Source of the DNA: Nilaparvata lugens
Lineage: Eukaryota; Arthropoda; Insecta; Hemiptera; Delphacidae
Assembly: GCF_014356525.2 (NCBI RefSeq)
Contig: NC_052518.1
Location: 5,375,162 to 5,439,161, forward strand
Direction of reading: 5' to 3'
Length of the DNA: 64,000 nucleotides
This document shows, piece by piece, positions 44,949 to 56,751 of the stretch (position 1 is its first letter; each line of letters opens with the position of its first letter). Under the pieces are notes generated by a model that worked only from the letters and a program-made list of their open reading frames with translations, was not told the origin of the DNA and ran no database searches. Position numbers and translations under genes: made by a program.

Positions 44949-45219
44949 CCAACTTGAAACATCAGATAACCCGAAACAATATTGGCATACTAAGACTAGA
45001 TTACAAATGGACTGAAATTCGGTTTCAACTTTGACTATAGAAAGAAATTTCTGTCTATAGTCAAAGGTTTCAAGGTATTCCTCCAAGGTATAGAACACCC
45101 TAGTTCTCAATAGCTCTTTCTCCAATAAGAGTGATATTATAAACATTCCTTTTAGAAGGTTTCTGATTATAAGCCTCAATTCATAATTCATTTATTGATT
45201 CAAGAAACACACTTATTAG

Positions 45220-45308
45220 AGGTTCTTATTAGAGTACACTTATTACAGATGCTTATTAGAGTACACTTATTACAGATGCTTATTAGAGTACACTTATTAG
45301 AGTACACA
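45220..45308. repeat. Short tandem repeat, unit about 29 bp
   Basis: CTTATTAGAGTACACTTATT followed by ACAGATG repeats two to three times. Confidence 0.85.
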
Positions 45309-45314
45309 CTTATT

Positions 45315-45545
45315 GATTGATTGATTTGATTGATTGAGTACTTTATTTATGTAGATTACAATATATACTGGCTTATACTCTTATATACAATAGCTTACAA
45401 TACAGCAAAATTATAGATGAATTTACATAATATAGACTAAGAAAATAATTATTGAACTGTATATGACATGAAAAAGCAATTTGTGATATAATAACTATAG
45501 ATAATAATCATATTGTTATGCATCTACATAATAAAATAAATAAAA
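45315..45545 (-). mobile_element. Retrotransposon 3' end, reverse orientation
   Basis: GATTGATTTGATTGATTGAG leads to GTAGATTACAATATATACTGG and is nearly identical to 6678-6890. Both are therefore recent copies of the same element. Confidence 0.7.
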
Positions 45546-46925
45546 TATTTATTAGAGATTATTAGAGATAAAAGGGAAACGTTGCCCTCACATGAGTATT
45601 ATAAATTCATGACCTGTTCTTCCTCAGTAAAGTGCATATCTTCTGATAGAAAATGCTGCAATCCTATCCAATCTGAAACTTCTATCCAATCCCCTTTCAC
45701 TGCTGTATTAATGTGAGATCAATGTGTCTCTGACAGACCGAATTAATGTTGACAGAAAATTCTTACCAAAATTCACTATCACTACTGCTCCGGGAAAATT
45801 CCAGTTCCACTTCATCAATTCCAGAATTTGAGCTAAGTGAAAAAGATTGAATTTCATGTTCAGAATAAATTTTACTTGAATCACCCACAACGAACGCAAA
45901 TCGACATCACATCACAAACAGAAACAAGTCTACACTTTTGAATCACAACATACAACAACGCTACACACACATGGCGCTTCATTGCAGCTGTTCACTGAAA
46001 CCTAGATATCTTCGTCGAATGAAATCGGAATCAGTTGAAACTTGGCTTATTATGTTGGCAACACTACAGACTATGTCTGTATTATAAAATAAAGGCAAAC
46101 GAAGATATACGTGGATGGCACAGTGAGCTCAAAGATGAAAACTAATATATTCGGGCTTGGTGTTTTTAGACATACTTTTCAAAAACGAATATTTTCGTGC
46201 TTGGCAGTGAAAGGGTTAAACTTGAGGAACTCAATAATGTATTGTTTCTCAGGGATTATGCAGTGATACAGGTACACTTTACCAGAGAGAAGATATCTTC
46301 TAATATACCTGAATATTTCGCCAAATATTTTATCTGAATATTGCTGTTCATTGAGAAAATAATATTCTCATATATCTGTATATTGCTGTTAATCATCTTA
46401 TATTTTATCTCAGACGTTACTAAGTAAGTAACAAGACACTTTAACACGAAATTACTGTCCTGGGGATCACCGTTATTTCCAGTGTTAAATAGGGATGTTT
46501 TGAATTCCTGTCTGCATACTTTGGGAATTTGTTTGATGGGACGTCAAGAGCTTTCAATAACACAAATTCCAACACCGTCTAAGTGTACACCGCTTTCCCT
46601 CGACTCTCGAACATTTGCTAAAGTATCCATCGATAGGACAGAGATACTTCAGATTGCAGGTAGGGATAACTTGTTTGTTTATGAGAGCCCTTTGCTCTCA
46701 ATTGCCTCTAGTGCTCTCAATTTTGCATCATACGGAACTGAGAGACAGACGTGACTACATCAAAATCGAAAATGGCTAAATTTAGCATCCGAGCTGTTCC
46801 AAGAAAAGACAGCTTTCCGACTATTTATGTCCACATTTCATGATTGAATGTTTTCTCTAACCAAGAATTTTTATTGAAATAACCGTGTACTTCGACCCAT
46901 TTATTGATTGCTGGAATCGTATTAG
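45546..46925. other. No gene recognised
   Basis: About 1.4 kb. TTTCGTGCTTGGCAGTGAAA followed by GGGTTAA near 46190-46216 looks like the end of a further transposon. A 90-codon frame at 46482-46754 has mixed composition without a domain or splice signals. Confidence 0.4.
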
Positions 46926-47284
46926 TATAGTGGGGTCCACGTTATAATGGCAGTATTTGATTGGCATTGGTGTTGCTATCCTTAGGTATCATTCAATAGA
47001 ATAGATACCATTATCCTTTTCTACTACGCTGTCAGATCGTGTTTTAGCAATGTAGGAATAATTAATTAACATAATATTTCATCTTAATTATAGGAATCAT
47101 TATGAAATATATTTCCTTGACGAATAAAACATATTTGATTATTTTAAACAATTATGAGCAGTTAATATAACATAAAATATACCGGTATCAACTATCCTCT
47201 ATATAGGGCAGTGGCAAGGCAGGGAATCGGCAACGGTATTCTCCCATCTTTCTCCACTGCTATTATAACGCGGACCTCACTATA
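46926..47284. mobile_element. MITE family A, full copy
   Basis: TATAGTGGGGTCCACGTTAT opens and TAACGCGGACCTCACTATA closes. The interior is diverged but in family order. Confidence 0.9.
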
Positions 47285-47337
47285 GCATCTTTTCTCCAGT
47301 AATATAAACACTTTTTACTATTATCATAGTATGAGAA

Positions 47338-47456
47338 GATAGGCCTACCCCATGGTATAGGGCGTTTACGTTTCAAATGTTAACTGAAGCCGATAGCCCT
47401 AGTATTTATTTTTGGTGAAGCTATGTGACGTTGCTAGTCTCTTATACTGTGCCATT
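47338..47456 (-). mobile_element. Repeat family N, fragment
   Basis: CCCATGGTATAGGGCGTTTA and GAAGCTATGTGACGTTGCTA correspond to blocks of 55728-55975 and 61675-61850. Confidence 0.5.
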
Positions 47457-47457
47457 C

Positions 47458-47629
47458 TAAAGGTGCGTACAGATATACGCGCCGCGATCATGAGCAGTTC
47501 ACTTTTAATCTGCTGATACCAAGCTTTTTATATCTGTATCTTACCGTTTTTGTAAAAATACAGATATAGTCAGCTGATTAAAAGTGAATTGCTCATGTCC
47601 GCGGCGCGTATATCTGTACGCACCTTTAC
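47458..47629. mobile_element. Hairpin MITE family B
   Basis: TAAAGGTGCGTACAGATATA pairs with TATATCTGTACGCACCTTTA. The arms are nearly perfect through CGCGCCGCG and AATTCACTTTTAATC, with an ATACAGATAT inner inverted repeat. It is closely related to 62402-62572. Confidence 0.95.
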
Positions 47630-48305
47630 ACTTCCAACAATGAACAGTAATTGACTTGAGTTGACAAAAATAGGCTTGAAATTTGGAACATGAACTACCT
47701 ATACCATGTGATAACTTGTATGCTATCTTTTCTCTGTGCTATTATTCAAGCGAGGAAACATTGTAGTAAATACCATCTCGAGCTGATAGGAAATAATGAA
47801 ATATATAGAGAAAGTTTTCCACATAAATTCAGTTTCTCAAATAACCCACCATAGATTGACTGATCAAAAAATCGCTTTTTTATCATCATGTTACAAACCT
47901 TTTTGCAATCTTCAACTAAAAGTTATCACCAAAGCGAAGTTGATACATTCAAGATGCATGCACGAGTTCAATATTGATGCTCTAATTAGCATGTGTGTGC
48001 TTATTCTTCCCACATACACCTCTACCTCAGTTTACCTTCGTTTATCCCACTTTTACTTATAATGACATCCTTTTGATGTTTTAATCAAAGAGCAGTAATG
48101 AACCATCACCTGCAGATCCATAATATAACACACTCCAAACAACCTTGATGAATTAGTCTTTGTCAGAACCTACACACATGCTACTGAAACTTCATAAATT
48201 GGATCAGTTCCCACGCACATATCCTTGGTAGAACTTATAACTTAGCTATTCCCTAGCTTTCAACCATGTACTTATGAAGTACTACTTAGGATTCAACTGA
48301 ACATC
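47630..48305. other. No gene recognised
   Basis: AT-rich; an 88-codon plus frame (47796-48062) has no recognisable motif and ends without splice context. Confidence 0.4.
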
Positions 48306-48387
48306 ATATACCACTTGACATAATAAACTGCATTATAATCATCTTTACTATAATAATGGAAAGAGCTGGCTCAAACACGTATCTAGG
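48306..48387. repeat. 82-bp direct repeat, left copy
   Basis: From ATATACCACTTGACATAATA to CACGTATCTAGG; identical base for base to 48602-48683. The second half belongs to an inverted family G unit (GGAAAGAGCTGGCTCAAACA). Confidence 0.97.
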
Positions 48388-48601
48388 TTAACTATGATTT
48401 TTTTCTTTTGATTGTACTGTGATGAGTGTGATATCCATGAAATTTTTCATTTAAGACATTATTGTCATGAACTCTTTAGATTAGTATGTGATCTATATTT
48501 TCTGTAATGATTTGTTTGCTTTTGTAATTGAATTTTGTAAATAATGCCAACCTGCTATAGGATAATTTCCTAAAAAGCAACTGTACTAAATAAAATAAAT
48601 A
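48388..48601 (+). mobile_element. Retrotransposon 3' end between 82-bp direct repeats
   Basis: The 214-bp segment ends AACTGTACTAAATAAAATAAATA, a retro tail, and contains TGTAAATAATGCCAACCTGC. It has no coding part. Its flanks are the 82-bp repeats, which look like an unusually long target-site duplication. Confidence 0.65.
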
Positions 48602-48683
48602 ATATACCACTTGACATAATAAACTGCATTATAATCATCTTTACTATAATAATGGAAAGAGCTGGCTCAAACACGTATCTAGG
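48602..48683. repeat. 82-bp direct repeat, right copy
   Basis: Identical to 48306-48387; it continues without a break into the inverted family G unit. Confidence 0.97.
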
Positions 48684-49090
48684 AAAATTATGTTTGACGC
48701 ATCATCACGTCTGAACTACTGGACTGATTGATTTGAAATGTTGCATAAAGATTATTTATTAACTGAGGATGATTATAGGCCTATTTTCAAATTTCGAATT
48801 TCTTATTACAAGTTTTCAGTTTGCAAAGTTTTAATATAGACCCTTGTGAAGCACGGGTTACCTACTAGTCTATAATATAATTAAGGAAAGAATTGGCTTA
48901 TACACGTGCGGGATAGGAAATACATGAATGACGCATCATCACCTCAGTACCAATAGACTGATTAACTTAAAATTGTATATATAGATTCTTAATTTACCGA
49001 GATGGTTATAGGCCTATTTTGATTATTTGTCAAGTTTCAGTTTGTCTAGTTTTTAATCAGACCCTTGCAAAGCACGGGTTACCTGCTAGT
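48684..49090 (-). mobile_element. Two family G units, reverse orientation
   Basis: Unit ends are GAAGCACGGGTTACCTACTAG (48869) and AAAGCACGGGTTACCTGCTAG (49090). Both carry GACGCATCATCAC and TAGGCCTATTTT landmarks in complement. These say GTGCTTCGCA where other copies say GTGCTCCGCA. Confidence 0.85.
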
Positions 49091-50404
49091 TACCAGTACA
49101 AAAATCATCCTAGAACCATTCTTATCATAGAAAAATACTTGATAAATCCAAGCCTTTGAAATATCATTCGCATAATGTACTCGTATTATTCTTTTTTAAA
49201 TTGTTCTTTATAGTATCCTTTATTGAGGAAAAATGATATCTCAAATTTGGTTTTTTGAGACAACTGGTCCATTAGAGTGATTATATATTGTAATAATATT
49301 ATTCTATTGTGAGAAACACGAATTGTATTCCAAAGCATTTTTCATAATATCTCTGCTAACTATGAGAAAGGCATCAAGTATTAAATTTGTCTGTAGAAAA
49401 ACGAGGTAATGTAATTATTTCATTGAAGTTTCTCAGCTATACTATTTGAAATATATTTTTGTCTACCAGTACTTTGATAATGTAGGGGCAACTGTAGCTG
49501 AGTTCATAGTATTCTTCTGATGAATGAGAAAAAAAACATGTTCTATTTGGCGGAGTCAGGACTATTTCATTCCATTTCGAAACATTGTTTTCATCGAAAG
49601 AAAACTATAAATTCAGCTCCTAAATCATCATAGTATTAGTAGATGTTGGAATAATATCTTATCGATTCTAGAATAATAAAGTGTGGGTCATAATGGGGAA
49701 AAATTACCTGAGATGCAAAAACTTTTTAATTTCTGACACATAATACTGCCTATTATTATTGTGGCGTACAAGCTGTGGGAGCCCACGTTTGTTACACAAA
49801 TATTATCATCGTCCGAGTTCCGTGAAATGGGAAGCAAGGGACTGGGGAGAAAGAGAGAGTGTGAGAGAGAGAGTGTGGAGAGTGTGTGAAATCCTATCTC
49901 TCCCTGGCGTGGCGTGGCACTTCGTGTCAAAAGCCTGGTCACGTGGTCTGTAGTGAAAGTGGGAATGGTTGGTCAGGTTTTCCTCCAGTAATTATATTAC
50001 ACACTCTTCAAAGTTTATGATTTTATTCTCTTTTATCGTCAGATTCCATTGAAATTATCAATAATTGATCCAATTTTAATTGTTCATTTTTACATATTCT
50101 TCAACTGTAATTAAAAAACATCATATCTCAACAGTTGAGTATACTGATGACTTTGTCAATTACATGTATTTGTTCACGGCATGCTTTTCGAATTTGAATT
50201 TTGAGTTAATATTGTTCCTTTACACCATATCGTTTACAGAATGATCATGATACATTTTTTTTCAAGTGTGTGAATCCACTACCTTGAAACTACCCTAAAC
50301 ATATCAAATGAACTCTCTCCCCATTCATCTACTCTCTCATATTTATTACATTTTATTGCCATTTTTTGTTTCGATTTCTCTATCATCTCTGTATATATTG
50401 TATT
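49091..50404. other. No gene recognised; GA-rich patch
   Basis: A GAGAGAGAGAGTGTG-rich patch lies at 49848-49890. A small GC-richer part (49770-49940) has opposed frames of 84 and 64 codons with no recognisable features. Confidence 0.4.
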
Positions 50405-50556
50405 GCCACAAGTATAAGCATTTTACTTCTCATCATCTGATGCTATTATATATCTGTATTTGTGCAGAAACAGTGAAATACAGATATATATGTATAGCAT
50501 CAGCTAATGAAAAGTGAAATGCGCGTGTTCGTGGCGCATGAGTCTTTAGGCATATC
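50405..50556. mobile_element. Hairpin MITE family B, left end decayed
   Basis: CATCAGCTAATGAAAAGTGA, AATGCGCGTGTTCGTGGCGC and ATGAGTCTTTAGGCAT form the right arm. Left-arm counterparts (AGCATTTTACTTCTCATCAT) are present, but the outer left end is lost. Confidence 0.75.
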
Positions 50557-50587
50557 TTATGTTCCCATAAGCAAGTATTGAGCTTAA

Positions 50588-50880
50588 TAAACTTTTTTAT
50601 CAATTCATATTTTATTTAAACTCAAATTTTCTTTAATATTAATGTAGCCCAATCCATAATTTTGAAGATCTTCCCTCTTGAAACTATTCCTTACTTTTTC
50701 AGTAAACTGTTACGTCTTTCGTTTTTTGGGCCCAGTTAACTTTTTTATCATTTCATATTCTATAAATCATATATATTTTTTTGAATTAATGTAGGCCTAA
50801 TTCAAAATTTGAAGATCTTCCCAGAACTTGAAACTATTCCTAACTTTTTTCAGTAAACTGTTACGAGTCTTTCCTTTCTT
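50588..50880. repeat. Tandem duplication, unit about 145 bp
   Basis: AACTTTTTTATCAATTCATA...TTTGAAGATCTTCCC...TCAGTAAACTGTTACG occurs at 50588-50735 and again from 50736 with about 85-90 percent similarity. Confidence 0.85.
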
Positions 50881-51528
50881 TTTTTCAATTTCTTTATATA
50901 GCAATTGGGAATTTCTTTACATAGAAAAATAAAACCCTTCGTGTTTTCCATTTATTTTATGACTTTGTCCATAAAACAAATCGAACGCGAGATACTTTTT
51001 ATAGCTGTTTTTTATCCGTCGGACAATTGTCAACTTTTTACGCGGCGCCGTAATATTCAGCGCTCCGATTGATTACATCAATGGAGGTGTCAAGTCTTTA
51101 TCAGATTAGCCATCTCACTCACTCCTTGGACCAACCTCAACAATCGCAACGCGATCCTCCCGCAACTCGAAGCGTCACCGTTAATGGCGGTAAATTTAAA
51201 TGCATTATGTTGGTTACACTGTAGAACTACGTCATCCCTCCATATTGATTCGAGTACGCGCCAACCAGGCTTCCCGCCACGAATTCCCTCTTCGAAGATC
51301 GTGGGGGAAATTCAGCTGCATTTTCCTATCCTAGGACAGTGAAGGGGTAGGGACTGTGTGTATTGCATCATTCATAATACCCACCTACAAATACAATCAG
51401 TTTCGGGGAAAGGATGTCAGTCAACCGCCTCATTATCTAGAATCATGAATCACCCTTGAGTAAAGTGAAACTGACCTACAACCACGATGCTTTTCAACTC
51501 TAGGCATGTGACGCGCGCATGCTTTATT
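50881..51528. other. Less repetitive block, GC-richer at 51040-51320
   Basis: 51040-51320 has no repeat shared with the window, a higher GC content and CpG-containing text such as TTTACGCGGCGCCGTAATAT. No long frame exists. A regulatory or conserved non-coding block is possible but unsupported by motifs. Confidence 0.35.
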
Positions 51529-51950
51529 TTTCAATTAATTTCACACAATTAAACAAATCTATAAAAAAATATTCTCTACTGCACGATGCCGAAATGAGTA
51601 TATATTTACTCGTTATATATTTCACTCGTTATATAGTTTCACTCGTATATATTTTTTTAATTTTCTTTGCAATATAATCTAAAAAGACTAATAAGAGTAT
51701 TTTTCTACTATATAATGGGTGAATTAACAGTTTCTAAATTTCAATTAGAATTTACTTTTAAAATTAATTTTTCAATTAATTTCACACAATTAAACAAATC
51801 TATGAAAAAATATTCTCTACTGCGCGATGCCGAAATGAGTATTTTCACTCGTATATATTTTTTTAATTTTCTTTGCAATATAATCTAAAAAGACTAATAA
51901 GAGTATTTTTCTACTATATAATGGGTGAATTAACAGTTTCTAAATTATAG
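51529..51950. repeat. Recent tandem duplication, unit about 239 bp
   Basis: TTTTTCAATTAATTTCACAC starts both copies (51529 and 51768). They run nearly identical to ATTAACAGTTTCTAAATT; the second lacks about 45 bp of the CACTCGTTATATA part and ends at 51950. Confidence 0.95.
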
Positions 51951-52683
51951 AACATGAATAGTACCCTTGTAATATTTCCAAATTGATACGACTAATTTCG
52001 AGAATGACATAAATGTGAAATTATAATCGTATTTAATTAAAAAATATCACAAAGATACTAGATAAACATTCAAGTAGTCCTATTAATATACTTTTTTGTT
52101 CATTCACGAATATATCTTAACGCAATAGGTTTGTTTTTTACTTTTTAAATTGTCAAATTGACATATTGTCACCTGGTCATACATTTATATAATAATATAT
52201 GTTATCTCATATTGATCAGGATTTTAGAGTTTCAAAATTATAATTCAATAAACAGTCATTTATCATTGAAAGGAAGATTGTTTATTTGTTTGTTGTCAAA
52301 TTTAACTGTAGCATATTTCTCCATTTTAATAACAAACGTGCGCTTGTGCGATAGATAGAAGTATACTCTCCAGGTGGCTGTCATGTGTGGCATTGACTGA
52401 TAGTTTATTTATACCCCAAAATTATATTTTTTGGAGTGATCTCGTTTGATAGGATTGGGAGTAAGTCCGGCTGATCTAGTGAAGAACATACGCTTGTTTT
52501 TTTTTATAACACAGTTTTTCTGTCACAGTTCGGGCAGTCTAAAAAGAATTGTATTATTAGAGAAGACAAGTTCTAAACCCTATTCATCAGTTCAGTTATT
52601 AACAAAGCCTGTATTTGTTGAATTTCATCAATTGCCAGGAAGAAGAAAAGTTTTGGACTGATCTGTTTTTTGTTTCCTGTTTA
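51951..52683. other. No gene recognised
   Basis: AT-rich with 66- and 71-codon frames lacking domains. Confidence 0.4.
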
Positions 52684-52861
52684 GATGCGTTAAGACTTGC
52701 GCGCAACGAATGCGAGCAGTTAATTTGTCATCAACTTATGCTATGCTTATTATATCTGTATCTTACTGTTACTGTACAAATACAGATATAATAATCAAAG
52801 CATCAGCTGATGAAAAGTGATATGTACGTATTCGCGGGGCAAAAGTCTGTACAAACCTTTT
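52684..52861. mobile_element. Hairpin MITE family B, diverged
   Basis: GATGCGTTAAGACTTGCGCG at the left pairs imperfectly with CGCGGGGCAAAAGTCTGTAC at the right. Inner ATATCTGTATCTTAC and ACAAATACAGATATAAT pair well. Confidence 0.8.
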
Positions 52862-52930
52862 CCTGTCTTGCTGATTTCATGAAATGTATATTTTGGAAAT
52901 GTATAGGCTCTCTCTGTACAGTAGACATTG

Positions 52931-53476
52931 GAATAGTTATTTGTGCAACTAGTGTGCAAAGTGACAGTTTGCTGCACCGAAAGAAACGTTTACGCACGAG
53001 CCGTGGGCGAGTGCGGAATAATGGTTTCTTGAGTGCAGCAAACGAACTTTGCGCACGTATTTCACATTAAATTTTTCCTACAGTTACCATTGAATATGAA
53101 AAGTGGGTAATTATGGGTAAAATTCCCTGAAATCCATCAAATGTTTTTCTGTGTAATTTTATTATTAATAGAAACCTCAATTTATTTAAAATTGAATAAT
53201 AATAATAATTAAATCAATCAAGGCACATAATGGCAAGGCAACGCCGTTCTCCACAGCCATATTATAACATGCACCTCACTATACCACAGTCAGTTGTTAC
53301 CAACTTAATTTTGATTCTCCTGCACTGGTGCTCCATATAGCCTAACTATTTGGCGTTGTCATGTTGCAAATCTGGAGTATGCAAAGTAATACTTTGCGCA
53401 CTAGAGCGGAAAAGTGATTCTTTGCGGCCTGCAATCAGTGCAGAAATGGTCACTTTTCAAGGTATCTGTGGGAGAA
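52931..53476 (+). mobile_element. Repeat family F, second copy, with a family A fragment inside
   Basis: Direct-orientation homologue of 33834-34366. At about 53211-53287 it contains GGCACATAATGGCAAGGCAA...CATATTATAACATGCACCTCACTATA, a remnant of the end of a family A MITE. Confidence 0.75.
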
Positions 53477-53768
53477 ATTAATTTTCCTTTTACCACTCAA
53501 TATTCTTCATTGAAGCTCGGATTCTCCCAGAATTGTACTTTCTCATTCATATTTCTTCAAATTTTAATCTTGTTTGGTTAGTAATATTTTTGGATCCAAC
53601 TTGAACGTTTACCACCAAACAATGTGACCACCATTTGTCTTATGGCACATATCAAGTCTCATATCATCAGCTGTTTGCAGCTTTCTATATTATATCATAT
53701 AAACAATCCTCGTGAAATCATGAAATCTCATGATTTTAGGTCAGATGAACGTGGTTGACGCAATGTAT
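53477..53768. other. No feature recognised
   Basis: Short AT-rich spacer. Confidence 0.4.
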
Positions 53769-53985
53769 GTAGTTAGGTCCACGTTATAATTTCAGTATTT
53801 GATTACCATTGGTGCTGCTATCCTTGTCTATCATTCGACAAAGAAGATAGCGCTCCACAACGGTGACAGATCGTTTTTTAACAATATATAATTATTGATA
53901 ATTTCAATTATGGAAATTTATCATCAACCCATTGAAATATATAATCGGTGAATAAAATATAATTCACTATTTTTGAAGGCAAGGC

Positions 53986-54162
53986 TTAATTCCTTTTGCT
54001 GGTGATGCCATATTACCATTGAAAAGTATCTAATTATGATTTTGGTATTATTTATGCTTGATTTTTATTTTATACTTTTGATTATAAAATTATGTATTTT
54101 CTTTTATTATATTTTGAATGTGTATTTTTTGTATGGCAAATAAATGATTTGATTTGATAAGA
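53986..54162 (+). mobile_element. LINE 3' UTR, plus orientation
   Basis: CCTTTTGCTGGTGATGCCAT and the end TATGGCAAATAAATGATTTG match the 3' ends at 60800-60965 and, in complement, 54180-54310 and 58960-59140. Confidence 0.6.
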
Positions 54163-54175
54163 ATTAACATTCAAT

Positions 54176-54945
54176 ATCACATTGAATAATGAATAATGAA
54201 TTTATTGCCAAATACAAGAAATATTTTTACAAACAAAATAATTATTAAATTACAATAGTTTCTGGCGTGACTGGAAAAAGAAGCCTTGAGCTTCAGCCAC
54301 GAGTTCTAAATATAAGAAATACATTTCTTAATCTAATAACAGCAGTACAAATGATACAATTCTGTTGATAATCAGAATCTATGGATGTTGAATTTTATCA
54401 ATAGTCAAGTACTTGATAAACAAAAAATAGATACAAAGAAAAATAATATAAAAATTGTCAAGTTTTATTGTCAATTAATATTTCCAAAAATTGTTGATTT
54501 AGCCAACTCAATTCTCAATAATTTTAAAATAATAGTTCTGTTTCACCCACGATCTTATTAATCTCAATTTGGTTTTTGTTATTTTATCCTTAATAAAGTC
54601 TTCCGGAATTTTATTTATTAGTTTATTACTCTGATATTCAAATTGGTGTTTACTAGATGTCAATGAAGTAAAAATAATATTGAAAGCATCTACTACAGTT
54701 GACCGTATATTATAAGGGACTGTGCGACGGGTAAATTGATGTGTATTTTTATTAATAAAAAGAATTAAATTTTTCACATAAGTTTGACATAACGTTGGTA
54801 GATCCATCTCTTCAAATATTAATCTGCTGGGATAGAGTCTGGGTCTTCCAAGTGCAGCTCTAATAATAATAATAATATGCTTTTGTATTATAAAAAGTTT
54901 TTTTAAAATGAGTGTCATACGCTGCTCCCTCCCCATACTATATTA
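54176..54945 (-). pseudogene. LINE 3' fragment, C-terminal polyprotein region
   Basis: The minus frame 54508-54936 (about 142 residues) contains LPTLCQTYVKNLILFINKN, NIRSTV, and LINKIPEDFIKDKI followed by SWVKQNYYF. The pattern 'LPTL.....LLFIKKN...NTR.........NKIP..' is what I know from the end of Jockey/CR1-like LINE ORF2. The 3' UTR continues to GAATAATGAATTTATTGCC at the left. The frame is open here but lacks the RT core. It sits tail to tail with the plus-strand tail before it. Confidence 0.75.
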
Positions 54946-55112
54946 TAGTGGAAAAGTGAATGAGCATAAGCGTAGTAAATCGTTCTCAATATTTAAGTCT
55001 TTTAATTGGTTAATTCATTAAAATCAGATATCTTATATTGAAGGCAGCGGCAAGTCAGAGAATCGACAACGTTGCTCTCCTATCTTTTTTCACTTGCATT
55101 ATGACGTGGACC

Positions 55113-55555
55113 TCTGACCTCCGGTGTAGGGATATTGACCTGGCCTGTTTCTCAAGCAGAGGTGAAGCTAAGATTAGACGCTGGTCTCAGATTATGATTG
55201 GTTACTTAATTATTAGTGCCTTCTATCACTGGAAGATTATTGGTTAATGGAAGTGACAAATTCACACTCCTTCAATCATTCTACCGAATTTGGCACTTTA
55301 ATCAATATTCCTCTTCCTCTTCTATTACCCAATTGAATATTTATATTCCTAACACTTGATTCGGTCATTCACGCGTCATTTATCAACCGATTTGGAATCT
55401 GATTCACACCGAAAAATGCTGAAAATAATCACCCAATACTGAAAAAACTAAATTAGTCTTCTTTATTTGAGACGTAGAGAAAATATATCATGAGAAGATA
55501 AAATCACTCAACTTATATGGGCTAGGCTACTTGATTCAAATAAAAATAATATAAA
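55113..55555. other. No gene recognised
   Basis: AT-rich spacer; the plus frame at 55038-55247 starts within the MITE end. Confidence 0.4.
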
Positions 55556-55698
55556 AACTTTTAGTACCCTTTTTTAATAACTCTAAAATATTTTAACGAC
55601 TAGTTTCAAGCATATGTCATAGGAAAATGACCTATAGTCGAAACTAGTCATTGAAATATTTTAAAGTTTTCAATAAAAGGGGACTGCAAGTTTTTATA
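55556..55698. repeat. Hairpin, about 140 bp
   Basis: AAAATATTTTAACGACTAGTTTC pairs with GAAACTAGTCATTGAAATATTTT, and outer CCCTTTTTTAATAACT with AGTTTTCAATAAAAGGG. A small MITE is likely. Confidence 0.8.
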
Positions 55699-55724
55699 TT
55701 GTTTTCATAACAAGATAATATTAT

Positions 55725-55985
55725 CATCCCATGGTATAGGTCGTTTATTTTCCAGATTTCAAGCCGATTACTGTCGACTCCTGTCTTCTATTACTGTTTT
55801 GGGCGAGTAAGAGGTGTAAGAACTGCACGCAGTTTTAGAGACTACAAGCATCACATAGCTTCAAGAAAAATAACTAATTGGACTATCAGCTTGGATTATC
55901 AGTGAAACTTGTAACATAAACGCACATGGGTTAACATCTCCTTATGCTATCTTATATCTATGGTGATATGAAGTAGTATTAGTAC
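55725..55985 (+). mobile_element. Repeat family N
   Basis: CCCATGGTATAGGTCGTTTA, TTAGAGACTACAAGCATCAC and ATAGCTTCAAGAAAAATAAC recur in diverged form at 61675-61850 and, inverted, at 47338-47456. Confidence 0.5.
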
Positions 55986-56750
55986 ATTCTCTTGCTATTT
56001 TTGTACTCATTCACATTATTATTCTTGATTTGAGCTTGGTGTAACTGTTGGAAATCGAATTGATGAATAAATATATACTGGTGATTAAATTCAATTGAGA
56101 ATAATATTATCAACGTAATTCAAACTACAAGAATATAATGAAATATGGCTTCAGACTAATGGGAACGATTGAAGGCGGACCTTCTAGCCAAACGCCTTCT
56201 GATTGACGGAAATTGCACCTTCTTCGTCACAAAGCTTCCTATTGGTCCTTGCATTTTCAGTAGGCCTACACTAGTTCTCCATCTTGCTATAGATGGCAGC
56301 ACTCTATAAGAACAGGATCATGCAGCATCACTCTTGTCAAGTGCATCGTATTTTGTGGTTGAGATTATTTTGTTGAGCTATGAATATCGAATCAATTGAA
56401 TTCATTAATGGAAAATAACGTGTGATAATTGATTGATTAAATAGAGAGTATTGACACAACATAATCAGATCAAAACATTAGAATGCTCATGTTTTACTAA
56501 TTCAATACTCCAAGAATGTATTTTTCTCAATGTTAATCGAGAATAGTAATCAACTACTAATTTATAATTATCGATTATCCTTCTTAATAGCATTCATCCG
56601 ATGAATCATTATCCCATTCATTGCAATCATCCAGTCATGATGGTATCTGGGTGATTAAATGATGTGATGTAAGGTTTGTCGACGAATGTAAAATTTGTAG
56701 AAAAAAATTTGAAATTTGACGAATGTAAAACGTTCAGCAGAATGAGATGT
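55986..56750. other. No gene recognised
   Basis: About 760 bp AT-rich; a slightly GC-richer part lies at 56150-56290 without frame or motif. Confidence 0.4.
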
Positions 56751-56751
56751 T

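Larger units (their letters stand above)
53769..55112. mobile_element. MITE family A split by retrotransposon insertions
   Basis: The left part runs from TAGTTAGGTCCACGTTATAA to TGAATAAAATATAATTCAC (about 53980). The right part resumes near 55022 with GCGGCAAGTCAGAGAATCGA and ends TGACGTGGACCTCTGACC. About 1.04 kb of LINE sequence lies between. Confidence 0.8.

Noticed and set aside
54508..54936. A host gene encoding a 142-residue protein
   Set aside because: Its motifs and 3' UTR match the end of a LINE ORF2, with a second copy at 60476-60655.
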